NCBI GenBank assembly: GCA_025933895.1
Contig: JAICZB010000036.1
Span: forward strand, 1-13,751
Reading direction: 5' to 3'
Source of the DNA: Thermoleophilia bacterium
GTDB lineage: Bacteria; Actinomycetota; Thermoleophilia; Gaiellales; Gaiellaceae
Length of the DNA stretch: 13,751 nucleotides
Shown here: piece after piece, positions 6,846 to 13,751 of the stretch
Layout: the number at the start of each line of letters is the position of its first letter
Numbering within the stretch: position 1 is the first letter of the stretch
Notes under the pieces: generated by a model
The model's input: only the letters and a program-made list of their open reading frames with translations
Database searches by the model: none
Told to the model about the DNA's origin: nothing
Program-made: the position numbers and the translations under genes

Positions 6846-7834
6846 TGTTCGGAGCTCTTCTCGAGATGGCCACCGAAGCCCTTCCGCATCGCGGAGAGGA
6901 CTCGGTTGCCCCACTCCGCCTCGCCGCGCGAGGCGAAGCGATCGAACAAGGAGGCCGCGAGCACAGGCGTCGGCACACCCTCCTCGACCGCGGCCTGCAC
7001 CGTCCAACGTCCCTCGCCGGAGTCGCTCACGCGGCCGGCGTACTCGTCGAGCTCGGGCGTCTCGTGCAGCGCCTCGGCGGTCAGGTCGAGCAGCCACGAC
7101 GCGATGACAGAACCGCGGCGCCAGAGCTCGCTGATCGCCGCGACGTCGAGCTCGTACTTGTAGTGGTCGGGATCGCGCAGCGGCGTCGTCTCGGCGTCCG
7201 TCTCCTGCGCGTGCAGGCCGATGTTCGCGTGCTTGAGGACGTTGAGGCCCTCCGCGTACGCCTGCATCAGGCCGTACTCGACACCGTTGTGGACCATCTT
7301 CACGAAGTGCCCCGCGCCCGGCGGGCCGCAGTGGAGCCAGCCCTGCTCCTCCGGCGCCGCGTCGCCGTCGCGGCCGGGAGTGCGGACGGCTGCGTCGACT
7401 CCCGGAGCGAGCGTCTCGAGGACGGGCACGAGGCGGCCGACGGCCTCGTCGTCGCCTCCGACCATCAGGCAGTAGCCGCGGTCGCGGCCCCAGACGCCGC
7501 CGCTGACGCCGACGTCGACGTAGTGGAGGTTGCGTTCGCCGAGCTCGTTCGAGCGGCGGAGGTCGTCGATGTAGTACGAGTTGCCGCCGTCGACGATCGT
7601 GTCGCCCTCGGCGAGGTGCGGCGCGAGGTCGCCGACGACGGAACCGACGATCCCCGCGGGAACCATCAGCCAGATCGACCGCGGCGCGTCCAGTTGCTGC
7701 ACGAGCTCCTCGAGCGATCCCGCCGTGCGCGAGTCCACCTTCGGGTCGAACGTCTTGACGTCGTGACCGGCGGCGCGCAGCCGCTCGGTCATGTTCGCGC
7801 CCATCCGGCCGAGGCCGACCATCCCGAGCTGCAT
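6842..7834 (-). CDS. gnd: 6-Phosphogluconate dehydrogenase, decarboxylating, short form
   Basis: This enzyme converts 6-phosphogluconate to ribulose-5-phosphate, CO2 and a reduced nicotinamide cofactor. The product has 330 residues, the length of the short GntZ/GndA-type enzymes rather than the about 470 of the classical form. The Rossmann motif GLGRMGANM is at 7-15, DGGNSYY at 82-88 and GVSGGVWGRDRGYCLMVGG at 109-127. The catalytic pair is K179 and E186 in HFVKMVHNGVEYG, with the same 7-residue spacing as K183/E190 of the sheep enzyme. Asp30 at the end of the second beta strand (KTFDPK), where NADP enzymes have an N-R-T motif, suggests NAD+ preference; this is an inference. A GGAGGA (7844-7849) lies 9 bases before the ATG, inside the end of pgi, and only two bases separate the pgi stop from this start. 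Confidence 0.95.
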   Translation of the reverse strand: MQLGMVGLGRMGANMTERLRAAGHDVKTFDPKVDSRTAGSLEELVQQLDAPRSIWLMVPAGIVGSVVGDLAPHLAEGDTIVDGGNSYYIDDLRRSNELGERNLHYVDVGVSGGVWGRDRGYCLMVGGDDEAVGRLVPVLETLAPGVDAAVRTPGRDGDAAPEEQGWLHCGPPGAGHFVKMVHNGVEYGLMQAYAEGLNVLKHANIGLHAQETDAETTPLRDPDHYKYELDVAAISELWRRGSVIASWLLDLTAEALHETPELDEYAGRVSDSGEGRWTVQAAVEEGVPTPVLAASLFDRFASRGEAEWGNRVLSAMRKGFGGHLEKSSEQ

Positions 7835-7836
7835 CG

Positions 7837-9186
7837 CTACAGATCCTCCAATCTCACTCTGGCGACCCGCCGGCCGCGCTCCTTCAGCGTCTCGAGGTCT
7901 CCCGCGGCCTGCGCCCGGATCAACCGCCGAAAGCCGAACGGCTTCCCCGGGATGGGGAGCTCCTCACCGGGGTCGTCGACGACCTGGAGGAAGAGGCCCG
8001 TGTTCGGTCCGCCCTTGTGGAGCTGTCCGGTCGAGTGCTGGTAGCGCGGGCCGTAGCCGTGCGTGACGACGAGGCCGCTCTCGCGCCGGAGCCGGTCGGC
8101 GAGTGGGCCGAGGTCGACGTCCGGGTTCACGAACGCCTGCACGCAGACGTAGTCCCCTTCTTTCGCCTGGGCGAGCAGCTCCTCGATCGATCCCTCCGGC
8201 TCGAGCTCCGGTTCGTCGCCGGTCGCGAGCACCTCGTTCGTCTTGTCCTTCGCGGCCTGGACGTCCGGCTGGTCGAATGGGTTGATCTCGAGGCATGCGC
8301 CCGCGACCGCGATCGCGAACTCCCAGCGGAAGAACTCGGCGCCGAGCGCGTAAGGATCCGGCAGCTCCGGTTCGGCGGCCTGACGGTCGGAGCCGTCGGG
8401 CGACTCGCCAGGGGCGGGAACGAGTCCCTTCCCGTGCTTTCCGGTCGACTCGGCGATGAGCTGCTCGGCCCAGAGCCCGAACTCGCCGGGACTCTCGGCG
8501 ATGCAGATCTTGTCGCGGCCCTCGCGCCAGCCCTCGCCGAAGCGGTTCCCGAGCTCGTAACCCGGATTGCCGTCGCTGGAGCGGCACGCCTCGCGCATCT
8601 CCTGCGCGCGGGCGAGCAGCTGCGCCGCGTCGACGCCCATCAGCACCGCGGGTACGATCCCGAACGGCGAGAGCGCCGAATAGCGGCCGCCGATCGAGGG
8701 CTCGCCGGCGAAGACCGCGCGGAACCCGCGCTCTCGGGCGAGCTGCTCGAGCTGGGAACCGGGGTCGGTGATCGCGGCGAAGTGGCTGCCCCGTTCGTCG
8801 GTCTTTCCCCAGAAGTAGTCGGTGTGCGAGCGCGTCTCGAGCGTCGACCCGGACTTCGAGGAGGAGAGGAACAGCGTCCGCCCGAGGTCGAGCTTCTCCT
8901 CGAGCGCGCGGATGGCACGGGGATGTGTCGTGTCGAGGACGTGGAACCGGTCGTCCCCGAAGCTGCGCCGCAGCACCTCCGGCGCAAGCGAGGAGCCGCC
9001 CATCCCGCACAGGACGACCGCGTCGACCTCGTCGTGCATCGACTCCGCGAAGCGGCGGATCTCGTCGAGCTGCTCCTGCATGCGCAGCGGCTCGTCGAGC
9101 CAGCCGAGCCACTGCGCCTCGTCGCTCCCGGTCCAGACGCCCGGGTCGCGCTCCCAGATTCCCTTGATCAGAGCATCGCGCTCCAC
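7837..9186 (-). CDS. pgi: Glucose-6-phosphate isomerase
   Basis: This enzyme interconverts fructose-6-phosphate and glucose-6-phosphate, returning carbon from the non-oxidative branch to Zwf. The product has 449 residues. It shows the double sugar-isomerase fold: GMGGSSLAPEV at 61-71, the phosphate loop SSSKSGSTLET at 108-118, GGRYS with catalytic Arg168 at 166-170, the catalytic Glu246 in AESTGKHGKG, and NPFDQPDVQAAK. A GGPNTGLFLQ segment lies in the C-terminal part. It resembles the isomerase half of the bifunctional transaldolase/phosphoglucose isomerase proteins more than classical 550-residue Pgi. The GTG at 9186 is four bases after the tal stop. Longer in-frame starts up to 9372 would run through tal in a low-complexity Arg/Ser shadow and were rejected. 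No strong ribosome-binding site is seen, so coupling to tal is likely. Confidence 0.93.
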   Translation of the reverse strand: MERDALIKGIWERDPGVWTGSDEAQWLGWLDEPLRMQEQLDEIRRFAESMHDEVDAVVLCGMGGSSLAPEVLRRSFGDDRFHVLDTTHPRAIRALEEKLDLGRTLFLSSSKSGSTLETRSHTDYFWGKTDERGSHFAAITDPGSQLEQLARERGFRAVFAGEPSIGGRYSALSPFGIVPAVLMGVDAAQLLARAQEMREACRSSDGNPGYELGNRFGEGWREGRDKICIAESPGEFGLWAEQLIAESTGKHGKGLVPAPGESPDGSDRQAAEPELPDPYALGAEFFRWEFAIAVAGACLEINPFDQPDVQAAKDKTNEVLATGDEPELEPEGSIEELLAQAKEGDYVCVQAFVNPDVDLGPLADRLRRESGLVVTHGYGPRYQHSTGQLHKGGPNTGLFLQVVDDPGEELPIPGKPFGFRRLIRAQAAGDLETLKERGRRVARVRLEDL

Positions 9187-9190
9187 GGGC

Positions 9191-10300
9191 TTACGCGGCG
9201 ACGGCCTCGTGCTTCGCCCGCACGCCGTCGAGCAGCTCCGCGAACGAGTCGGAGAACTTGTGCACGCCCTCCTTCTCGAGCGTGAGCACGACGTCGTCGT
9301 AGTCGACCCCGACCGACGCGAGCTGTTCGAACAGCCGGTGCGCCTCGTCGACTCCCTCGAGCACCGTGTCACCGCGCACCTCGCCGTGATCCTGGAACGC
9401 TTGGATCGTCTCCTCCGGCATCGTGTTCACCGTGTGCGGGCCGATCAGCTCCTCGACGTAGAGGACGTCGCGGTACTCGGGGTTCTTCGTCGACGTCGAA
9501 GCCCACAAACAGCGTTGCGGGAGCGCCCCCTTGGCCTCGAGCGCCTCCCAGCGCGGGCCCGAGAACGCCTTCTGATACCGCTCGTACGCGAGCTTCGCGT
9601 TCGCGATCGCGAGCTTGCCGCGCAGCGCGAGCGCCTCCTCCGTCCCGATCGCCTCGAGCCGCTTGTCCGCCTCGGTGTCGACGCGCGAGACGAAGAAGCT
9701 CGCCACCGAGCGAACCTTGGCGGGATCGCCGCCCTCGGCGACGAACCGCTCGAGCCCGGCCAGATACGCCTCCATCGACTCGCTGTGCATCTCCAGCGAG
9801 AAGAGGAGCGTGACGTTGATGCTGCGGCCGACGGCGATGCAGTCCTCGATCGCCTGCACGCCCGGCTTCGTCCCCGGGATCTTCACGTACAGGTTCGGCC
9901 GGTCGATCCACTCGTGGAACCGGATCGCCTCGTCGAACGTCGCCTTCGTGTCGTACGCGAGGTTCGGGTCGACCTCGATCGAGACGTAGCCGTCCTCCGC
10001 ATTCCCCTCGTGCACGGGCGCAAGCAGGTCGAGCGCGTTCTCGACGTCGCGCACGGCGAGCCGGAGAAAGATCTCCTTCGGCTCCAGGTCCTCCTCGAGC
10101 AGCTCCTTCAGCTGCCCGTCGTACGCGTTGCCCTGCGAGATCGCCTTCTGGAAGATCGTCGGATTGGAGGTCACCCCGACGACGGCGTCCTCCTTCATCA
10201 TCCGCTTCAGCTCGCCGGTCTCGAGCAGGTCGCGCGACAGGTAGTCGATCCAGACCGACTGCCCGCGCGCGCTCAGCTTGTGAAGTCTCGATTCAGCCAT
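9191..10300 (-). CDS. tal: Transaldolase
   Basis: This enzyme transfers a dihydroxyacetone unit between sedoheptulose-7-phosphate and glyceraldehyde-3-phosphate in the non-oxidative pentose phosphate pathway. The 369 residues match the long actinobacterial class. GVTSNPTIF is at 42-50, DGYVSIEVDP at 103-112, and the Schiff-base Lys140 is in LYVKIPGT. GRSINVTLLFS, SFFVSRVD and a CLWASTSTKNP segment follow. A good ribosome-binding site, GAAGGG (complement of 10308-10313), lies 7 bases before the ATG. The start overlaps the rpiB stop by 8 bases. The stop TAA (9191-9193) is followed four bases later by pgi in another frame, so the pair is separate here although fused in some bacteria. Confidence 0.96.
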   Translation of the reverse strand: MAESRLHKLSARGQSVWIDYLSRDLLETGELKRMMKEDAVVGVTSNPTIFQKAISQGNAYDGQLKELLEEDLEPKEIFLRLAVRDVENALDLLAPVHEGNAEDGYVSIEVDPNLAYDTKATFDEAIRFHEWIDRPNLYVKIPGTKPGVQAIEDCIAVGRSINVTLLFSLEMHSESMEAYLAGLERFVAEGGDPAKVRSVASFFVSRVDTEADKRLEAIGTEEALALRGKLAIANAKLAYERYQKAFSGPRWEALEAKGALPQRCLWASTSTKNPEYRDVLYVEELIGPHTVNTMPEETIQAFQDHGEVRGDTVLEGVDEAHRLFEQLASVGVDYDDVVLTLEKEGVHKFSDSFAELLDGVRAKHEAVAA

Positions 10301-10751
10301 TCCGCATCCCTTCTTCCATTCGTCGCACCTTCTCCAGTCTGGCGACGTAACGCTCTCCTCCGTCGAACCGTGCCGCGAGAAACGTTTTCACGAGCTCCGC
10401 GGCGAGGCTCGGTCCGACGACTTCCGAGCCGAGGCAGAGGACGTTCATGTCGTCGTGCTCGACGCCCTGGTGCGCGGAGTAGACGTCGTGACAGATGGCT
10501 GCCCGGATTCCGCCGATCTTGCACGCGGCGACCGAGGCGCCCACGCCGGAGCCGCAGACGAGCACGCCGCGCTCCGCCTCTCCGTCCTTGAGAGCGGCAC
10601 CCAGCTCGGCCGCCTTGTCCGGGTAGTCGATCCGGACGGCGTCCGTGTCGGTGCCGAGGTCGACGGTCTCGTGGCCCTGGTCACGCAGTGCCGCGAAGAT
10701 CGGCTCCCGCAGGTGCACACCTCGGTGGTCGAACGCCACAGCGACTTTCAC
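10293..10751 (-). CDS. rpiB: Ribose-5-phosphate isomerase B
   Basis: This enzyme interconverts ribulose-5-phosphate and ribose-5-phosphate (RpiB/LacAB family). The 152-residue product from the GTG at 10751 has the family's normal length. AFDHRG is at 6-11, and VLVCGSGVGASVA carries Cys66, the position of the catalytic Cys in E. coli RpiB. His99 lies in the GVEHDDMNVLCLGSE segment. Mycobacterial enzymes instead have Gly at the Cys position and use a Glu, so this is the Cys-type enzyme. A longer in-frame version from 10946 would run antisense through the transketolase N-terminus with no conserved sequence and was rejected. No clear ribosome-binding site precedes the GTG, so the message may have a very short leader. 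It is the first gene of the minus-strand pentose phosphate operon. Confidence 0.94.
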   Translation of the reverse strand: MKVAVAFDHRGVHLREPIFAALRDQGHETVDLGTDTDAVRIDYPDKAAELGAALKDGEAERGVLVCGSGVGASVAACKIGGIRAAICHDVYSAHQGVEHDDMNVLCLGSEVVGPSLAAELVKTFLAARFDGGERYVARLEKVRRMEEGMRNG

Positions 10752-10815
10752 GTGAGGGACCGTACATAGAATCGACCTCAGTTTCCGGCACCCGGCGAAG
10801 GGAGAGGTCGTAGCC
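10752..10815. promoter_or_regulatory. 64-bp divergent intergenic control region (rpiB operon / tkt)
   Basis: All of the pentose phosphate genes diverge from this short gap, so promoters for both sides should lie in it or just inside the starts. On the plus strand, TAGAAT at 10767-10772 matches the -10 consensus at 5 of 6 positions, but no convincing -35 is seen. On the minus strand no good -10/-35 pair was found. No operator palindrome stands out. The location is firm; the individual boxes are tentative. Confidence 0.5.
10798..10807 (+). promoter_or_regulatory. Ribosome-binding site of tkt
   Basis: AAGGGAGAGG lies 8 bases before the ATG at 10816, a strong purine-rich Shine-Dalgarno sequence. 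It fixes the transketolase start and contrasts with the weak or absent sites in most of the coupled minus-strand genes. Confidence 0.8.
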
Positions 10816-12651
10816 ATGAACGACGTCGAGCTCTGGCGCGAGCTGGGACAGCAGCTCCGTGTCGACGGGATCCGCCCCGCGGCGAAGGCGGGCTCGGGCC
10901 ATCCCACGTCCGCGATGTCCGCAGCCGACCTGATGGCCGTGCTCATGGCGAAGTACCTGCGCTACGACTTCGACAACCCGCACGACCCGCATAACGACCG
11001 GCTCGTCTTCTCCAAGGGCCACGCCTCGACCCTCATGTACGCAATGTTCCGCGCCGCCGGCGCGATCTCGGAGGAGGAACTCCTCAGCTACCGGCAGTTC
11101 GACTCGATCTTCGAGGGGCATCCGACGCCGCGGATCCCGTGGGTCGACGTCGCCACCGGCTCGCTCGGGCAGGGGTTGCCGTACGCGGTGGGGATGGCGC
11201 TCGCGGGCAAGCGGCTCGACCGGCTCCCGTTCCGCGTGTGGACGCTCTGCGGCGACAGCGAGATCGCGGAGGGGTCGCAGTGGGAGGCGCTCGAGCACGC
11301 CGCCTTCTACGAGCTCGACAACCTCGTCGCCGTCATCGACGTCAACCGGCTCGGCCAGCGCGGCGAGACGATGCACGGCTGGGATCTCGACTCGTACTCC
11401 GAGCGGGCACGCGCTTTCGGCTGTCACACGATCGAGATCGACGGCCACGACGTCGAGGCGATCGACCGCGCCTACGCCGAGGCGATCGACGTCGCGGGGC
11501 AGCCCGTCGTGATCGTCGCGAAGACGATCAAGGGCAAGGGCGACCCGGACGTCGAGGACAAGAACGGCTTCCACGGGAAGGCGCTCGACCACTCCGACGA
11601 GGTGATCGCGACGCTCGGGGGAATCCGCAACCTGAAGATCGACGTCGCGAAGCCGGACACGGGCGGCTCCCGGCACGAATTCCCGGGCGGCACGCTCGAG
11701 CTGCCGCGCTACGACCTCGGCGAGGAGGTGGCGACGCGGAAGGCGTACGGCGACGCGCTCGCGGCGCTCGGCAAGGCGCGGGGCGACGTGGTCGCGCTCG
11801 ACGGCGAGGTCTCGAACTCGACCTACGCGGATGAGTTCCGCGAGGCGATCCCCGATCGCTACTTCGAGATGTACATCGCCGAGCAGCAGATGGTCGCGAC
11901 CGCGGTCGGGATGCAGGTGCTCGGCTGGCGCCCGTTCGCCTCGACCTTCGCCGCGTTCCTCTCACGCGCCTACGACTTCATCCGCATGTCCGCGATCAGC
12001 CGCGCGAACTACTGCCTCTGCGGCTCGCACGCCGGCATCTCGATCGGCGAGGACGGGCCGTCGCAGATGGCGCTCGAGGACATCGCCTCGCTGCGCGCGG
12101 TGCACGGCTCCACGGTGCTGCACCCGTGCGACGCGAACCAGACCGCGAAGCTCGTCGCCAGGATGGCCGACACCGCCGGCATCGTCTACCTGCGCACGCT
12201 GCGTCCGGCGACTCCCGTCGTCTACGGGCCCGACGAGGAGTTCGAGATCGGCGGCTCGCGGACGCTCCGGCAGGGCGACGACGTCGCGATCGTCGGCGCC
12301 GGCATCACCGTCCACGAGGCGCTGAAGGCCGCCGAGACGCTCGCGCAGGAGGGTATCGAGGCGCGCGTGATCGACCTCTACTCGATCAAGCCGCTCGACA
12401 CGGAAACGCTCCGCTCGCTGACGTGCCCGATCGTCACCGCCGAGGATCACTGGGCGGAAGGGGGACTCGGCGAGGCCGTCCTCTCGGCACTCGCGGACTC
12501 CGACGATCGTCCCCCGGTCGTCCGGCTCGCGGTGCACGAGATGCCGCACTCCGGGAAGCCGGCGGAGCTGCTCGCCGAGGCCGGCATCGACGCCGACGGC
12601 ATCGCCGCCGCCGCGCGCAGCCTGGCGCGGGCTCACGCCGGCGCGTCGTAG
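10816..12651 (+). CDS. tkt: Transketolase, short (animal-like) form
   Basis: This thiamine-diphosphate enzyme transfers two-carbon units between ketose and aldose phosphates and links the pentose phosphate pathway to glycolysis. At 611 residues it matches the short class typified by the animal enzyme (about 620) rather than the 660-700 of most bacterial enzymes. Active-site histidines are in GSGHPTS (H29), SKGHAST (H69) and GHPTP (H102). The ThDP/metal motif is GDSEIAEGSQWEA at 146-158 with DVNRLGQ about 20 residues later; the usual GDG reads GDS. The pyrimidine domain has the catalytic Glu in YIAEQQMVATAVG, and CGSHAGISIGEDGPSQ follows. A C-terminal domain with VIDLYSIKPLD closes the protein. 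It is divergent from the rpiB-to-opcA operon, and its 3' end overlaps the convergent sugar kinase by 19 bases. Confidence 0.95.
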   Translation: MNDVELWRELGQQLRVDGIRPAAKAGSGHPTSAMSAADLMAVLMAKYLRYDFDNPHDPHNDRLVFSKGHASTLMYAMFRAAGAISEEELLSYRQFDSIFEGHPTPRIPWVDVATGSLGQGLPYAVGMALAGKRLDRLPFRVWTLCGDSEIAEGSQWEALEHAAFYELDNLVAVIDVNRLGQRGETMHGWDLDSYSERARAFGCHTIEIDGHDVEAIDRAYAEAIDVAGQPVVIVAKTIKGKGDPDVEDKNGFHGKALDHSDEVIATLGGIRNLKIDVAKPDTGGSRHEFPGGTLELPRYDLGEEVATRKAYGDALAALGKARGDVVALDGEVSNSTYADEFREAIPDRYFEMYIAEQQMVATAVGMQVLGWRPFASTFAAFLSRAYDFIRMSAISRANYCLCGSHAGISIGEDGPSQMALEDIASLRAVHGSTVLHPCDANQTAKLVARMADTAGIVYLRTLRPATPVVYGPDEEFEIGGSRTLRQGDDVAIVGAGITVHEALKAAETLAQEGIEARVIDLYSIKPLDTETLRSLTCPIVTAEDHWAEGGLGEAVLSALADSDDRPPVVRLAVHEMPHSGKPAELLAEAGIDADGIAAAARSLARAHAGAS

Positions 12652-13751
12652 AGCAAGTCGTAGAGCCGCTGCTGCTCCTCGCGTGCGGCGCGGTACGCCT
12701 CCGCCCGCTCGGGCCGTGGCTCGACGATCTTGCCGATCGGCGCCTCGGCGACCTCGTGTCCCGAGCGCTCGAGCGCGAGGACCGCGGCCCCGCGGAGCGA
12801 CGCCTCCGGCACTCCGGACACGGCGACCGGCCGCGCGAGCGCGTCGGCCATGATCTGGATCCAGTCGCGATCGTGCAGGAGCCCGGCTCCGGTGGCGACG
12901 ATCTCCCGCGCCTCCGGCAGGAGGTCTGCGATCGCCGCGAAGCGGAAGGCGACGCCTTCGTAGGCGGCCTGGCGCAGGTCGAGCGGCGTCGTCTCGAATG
13001 TGAGCCCCTGGACGAGGCCGCGCGCCTCGGGGTTCCAGCCGGTCGAGCGCTCGCCTCCGAGGAAGGGGAGAAAGACGAGCCCGTGGTCGCGCGGGTCGCG
13101 CTCCGAGAGGGGTCCCGAGGCGTCGGCAAGGGTCCGCCCGAGCCACTCGTAGAGGTTGCCTCCGTCCGAGAGGGCGCCACCCTCGACGACGCGGTGCTGG
13201 TCGGCGAGGTAGACGAAGAGGCCGGGCTTCGGCTGGGGGCGCTCGCTTTCGTAGAGGACTCGGAAGGCGCCGGAGGTCCCGACCATGAGCGCGGCGCGCT
13301 CCCGGGTCGTGCAGCCGGCGCCGGCGTTCGAGCACGCGGCGTCGGGCCAGACGGGTAGGTCGGCGATCTGCGGCAGCCGCTCGCGGTCGATTCCGAGCGC
13401 GAAGAGCAGCTCTTCGTCCCAGTCGAGCGTGGTCAGGTCGAGCAGGCCGCTCGTCGACGCCATCCCGAGGCTCGTCTCGGCCTTCCCTTGGAGGTAGTCG
13501 GCGAAGGACACGAACCACGCTGCGCGGCGGAAGGTCTCGGGGTCCGTCTCGGCGAGCCAGGCAAGCTTCGCCGGCCAGAAGGAGGGGTGGAGGAAGGCGC
13601 CCGTGCGCGCGTGAACCGCGTGGGCGTCGAGCCTGCGTGCGAGCCACTCCGCCGCGGCGGCGCTGCGCGTGTCCCGCCAACCGAGGATCGGGGTGAGCGC
13701 GTTCCAGTCGCCGTCGACGGCGACCAGGCTGTGCGCGAAGCACGAGGTCGC
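12633..13751 (-). CDS. FGGY-family sugar kinase, probably gluconokinase, 5'-partial
   Basis: FGGY kinases phosphorylate sugars or sugar acids with ATP. The frame is open to the window edge, giving 372 residues of a protein usually near 450-500, so the N-terminal part with the first phosphate loop is missing. The visible part starts ATSCFAHSLVAVDGDW, then LTPILGWRDTRS, AVHARTGAFLHPSFWPAKLAWL and FADYLQGK with ASTSGLLDL, a run typical of gluconokinase-like members. The second half has VGTSGAFRVL, the FGGY signature LPFLGGERSTGW and the adenosine-site segment ATGAGLLHDRDWIQIMADAL. Next to zwf, gnd and tkt, a gluconate substrate making 6-phosphogluconate is the best guess. Xylulokinase remains possible, since xylulose-5-phosphate is a transketolase substrate. 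The internal ATG-like start at 13511 is not the true start because conserved sequence continues upstream. Confidence 0.88.
   Translation of the reverse strand, partial: ATSCFAHSLVAVDGDWNALTPILGWRDTRSAAAAEWLARRLDAHAVHARTGAFLHPSFWPAKLAWLAETDPETFRRAAWFVSFADYLQGKAETSLGMASTSGLLDLTTLDWDEELLFALGIDRERLPQIADLPVWPDAACSNAGAGCTTRERAALMVGTSGAFRVLYESERPQPKPGLFVYLADQHRVVEGGALSDGGNLYEWLGRTLADASGPLSERDPRDHGLVFLPFLGGERSTGWNPEARGLVQGLTFETTPLDLRQAAYEGVAFRFAAIADLLPEAREIVATGAGLLHDRDWIQIMADALARPVAVSGVPEASLRGAAVLALERSGHEVAEAPIGKIVEPRPERAEAYRAAREEQQRLYDLLYDAPA

Noticed and set aside
8822..10591. 589-codon plus-strand ORF over tal and pgi
   Set aside because: It is an antisense shadow of GC-rich genes, rich in Arg/Val/Asp with no family motif. 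The same applies to the long plus-strand frames at 5343-7163, 6866-8044 and 8017-9285.
10752..10946. N-terminal extension of RpiB by 65 residues
   Set aside because: The extra sequence is Ser/Arg-rich, unlike RpiB, and lies antisense to the start of transketolase; the GTG at 10751 gives the normal length.
11962..13743. 593-codon minus-strand ORF across tkt and the kinase
   Set aside because: It is out of frame with the conserved FGGY kinase motifs and antisense to the transketolase; its composition is Arg/Ala-rich.
1..13751. tRNA, rRNA, CRISPR array, or known IS transposase
   Set aside because: I looked for these on both strands and saw no tRNA-like fold, regularly spaced repeats, or transposase motifs.

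Overview
The window is GC-rich with strong G/C preference at third codon positions, and several genes start with GTG. It carries opcA, a long transaldolase, a CtaA-like/CtaB heme synthase and a pentose phosphate operon. This points to a high-GC member of the Actinomycetota, perhaps a deep lineage such as Thermoleophilia. That placement is an inference from gene content; there is no rRNA to settle it.

Region 1 (about 1-4007, plus strand) is the end of a respiratory cluster. It holds the cytochrome c oxidase subunit I gene (5' end cut by the window edge), then heme O synthase ctaB, a 38-residue single-helix membrane protein, and an amidase-signature hydrolase. The first three genes overlap by 1-4 bases and the amidase ATG directly follows a stop codon, so all four look like one translationally coupled transcript. 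The ctaB product has an extra N-terminal four-helix region that looks like a reduced half of heme A synthase (CtaA).

Region 2 (3998-4421) is the most unusual part. A 424-bp unit is bounded by perfect 25-bp inverted repeats. Immediately outside, it is flanked by a 10-bp direct repeat with 9 of 10 bases matching. It is nearly filled by one unrecognised minus-strand ORF of 117-124 residues. The repeats contain a 7+1+7 palindrome whose TAA ends both the amidase and the internal ORF. The unit sits between two convergent operons and looks like a tiny mobile or non-autonomous element that is not one of the familiar IS types.

Region 3 (4432-10751, minus strand) is a tightly packed oxidative/non-oxidative pentose phosphate operon. 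Its transcription order is rpiB, tal, pgi, gnd (short form), zwf, opcA. Neighbours overlap or are separated by 2-4 bases. Together these genes connect fructose-6-phosphate, glucose-6-phosphate, 6-phosphogluconate, ribulose-5-phosphate and ribose-5-phosphate. No 6-phosphogluconolactonase and no ribulose-5-phosphate 3-epimerase are present here.

Region 4 (10752-13751) begins with a 64-bp divergent control region, followed by a short animal-type transketolase on the plus strand. Its 3' end overlaps by 19 bp the convergent 3' end of an FGGY sugar kinase, probably a gluconokinase, whose 5' end lies beyond the window. A gluconokinase would feed 6-phosphogluconate into the adjacent pathway. No tRNA, rRNA, CRISPR array or conventional IS transposase was seen.
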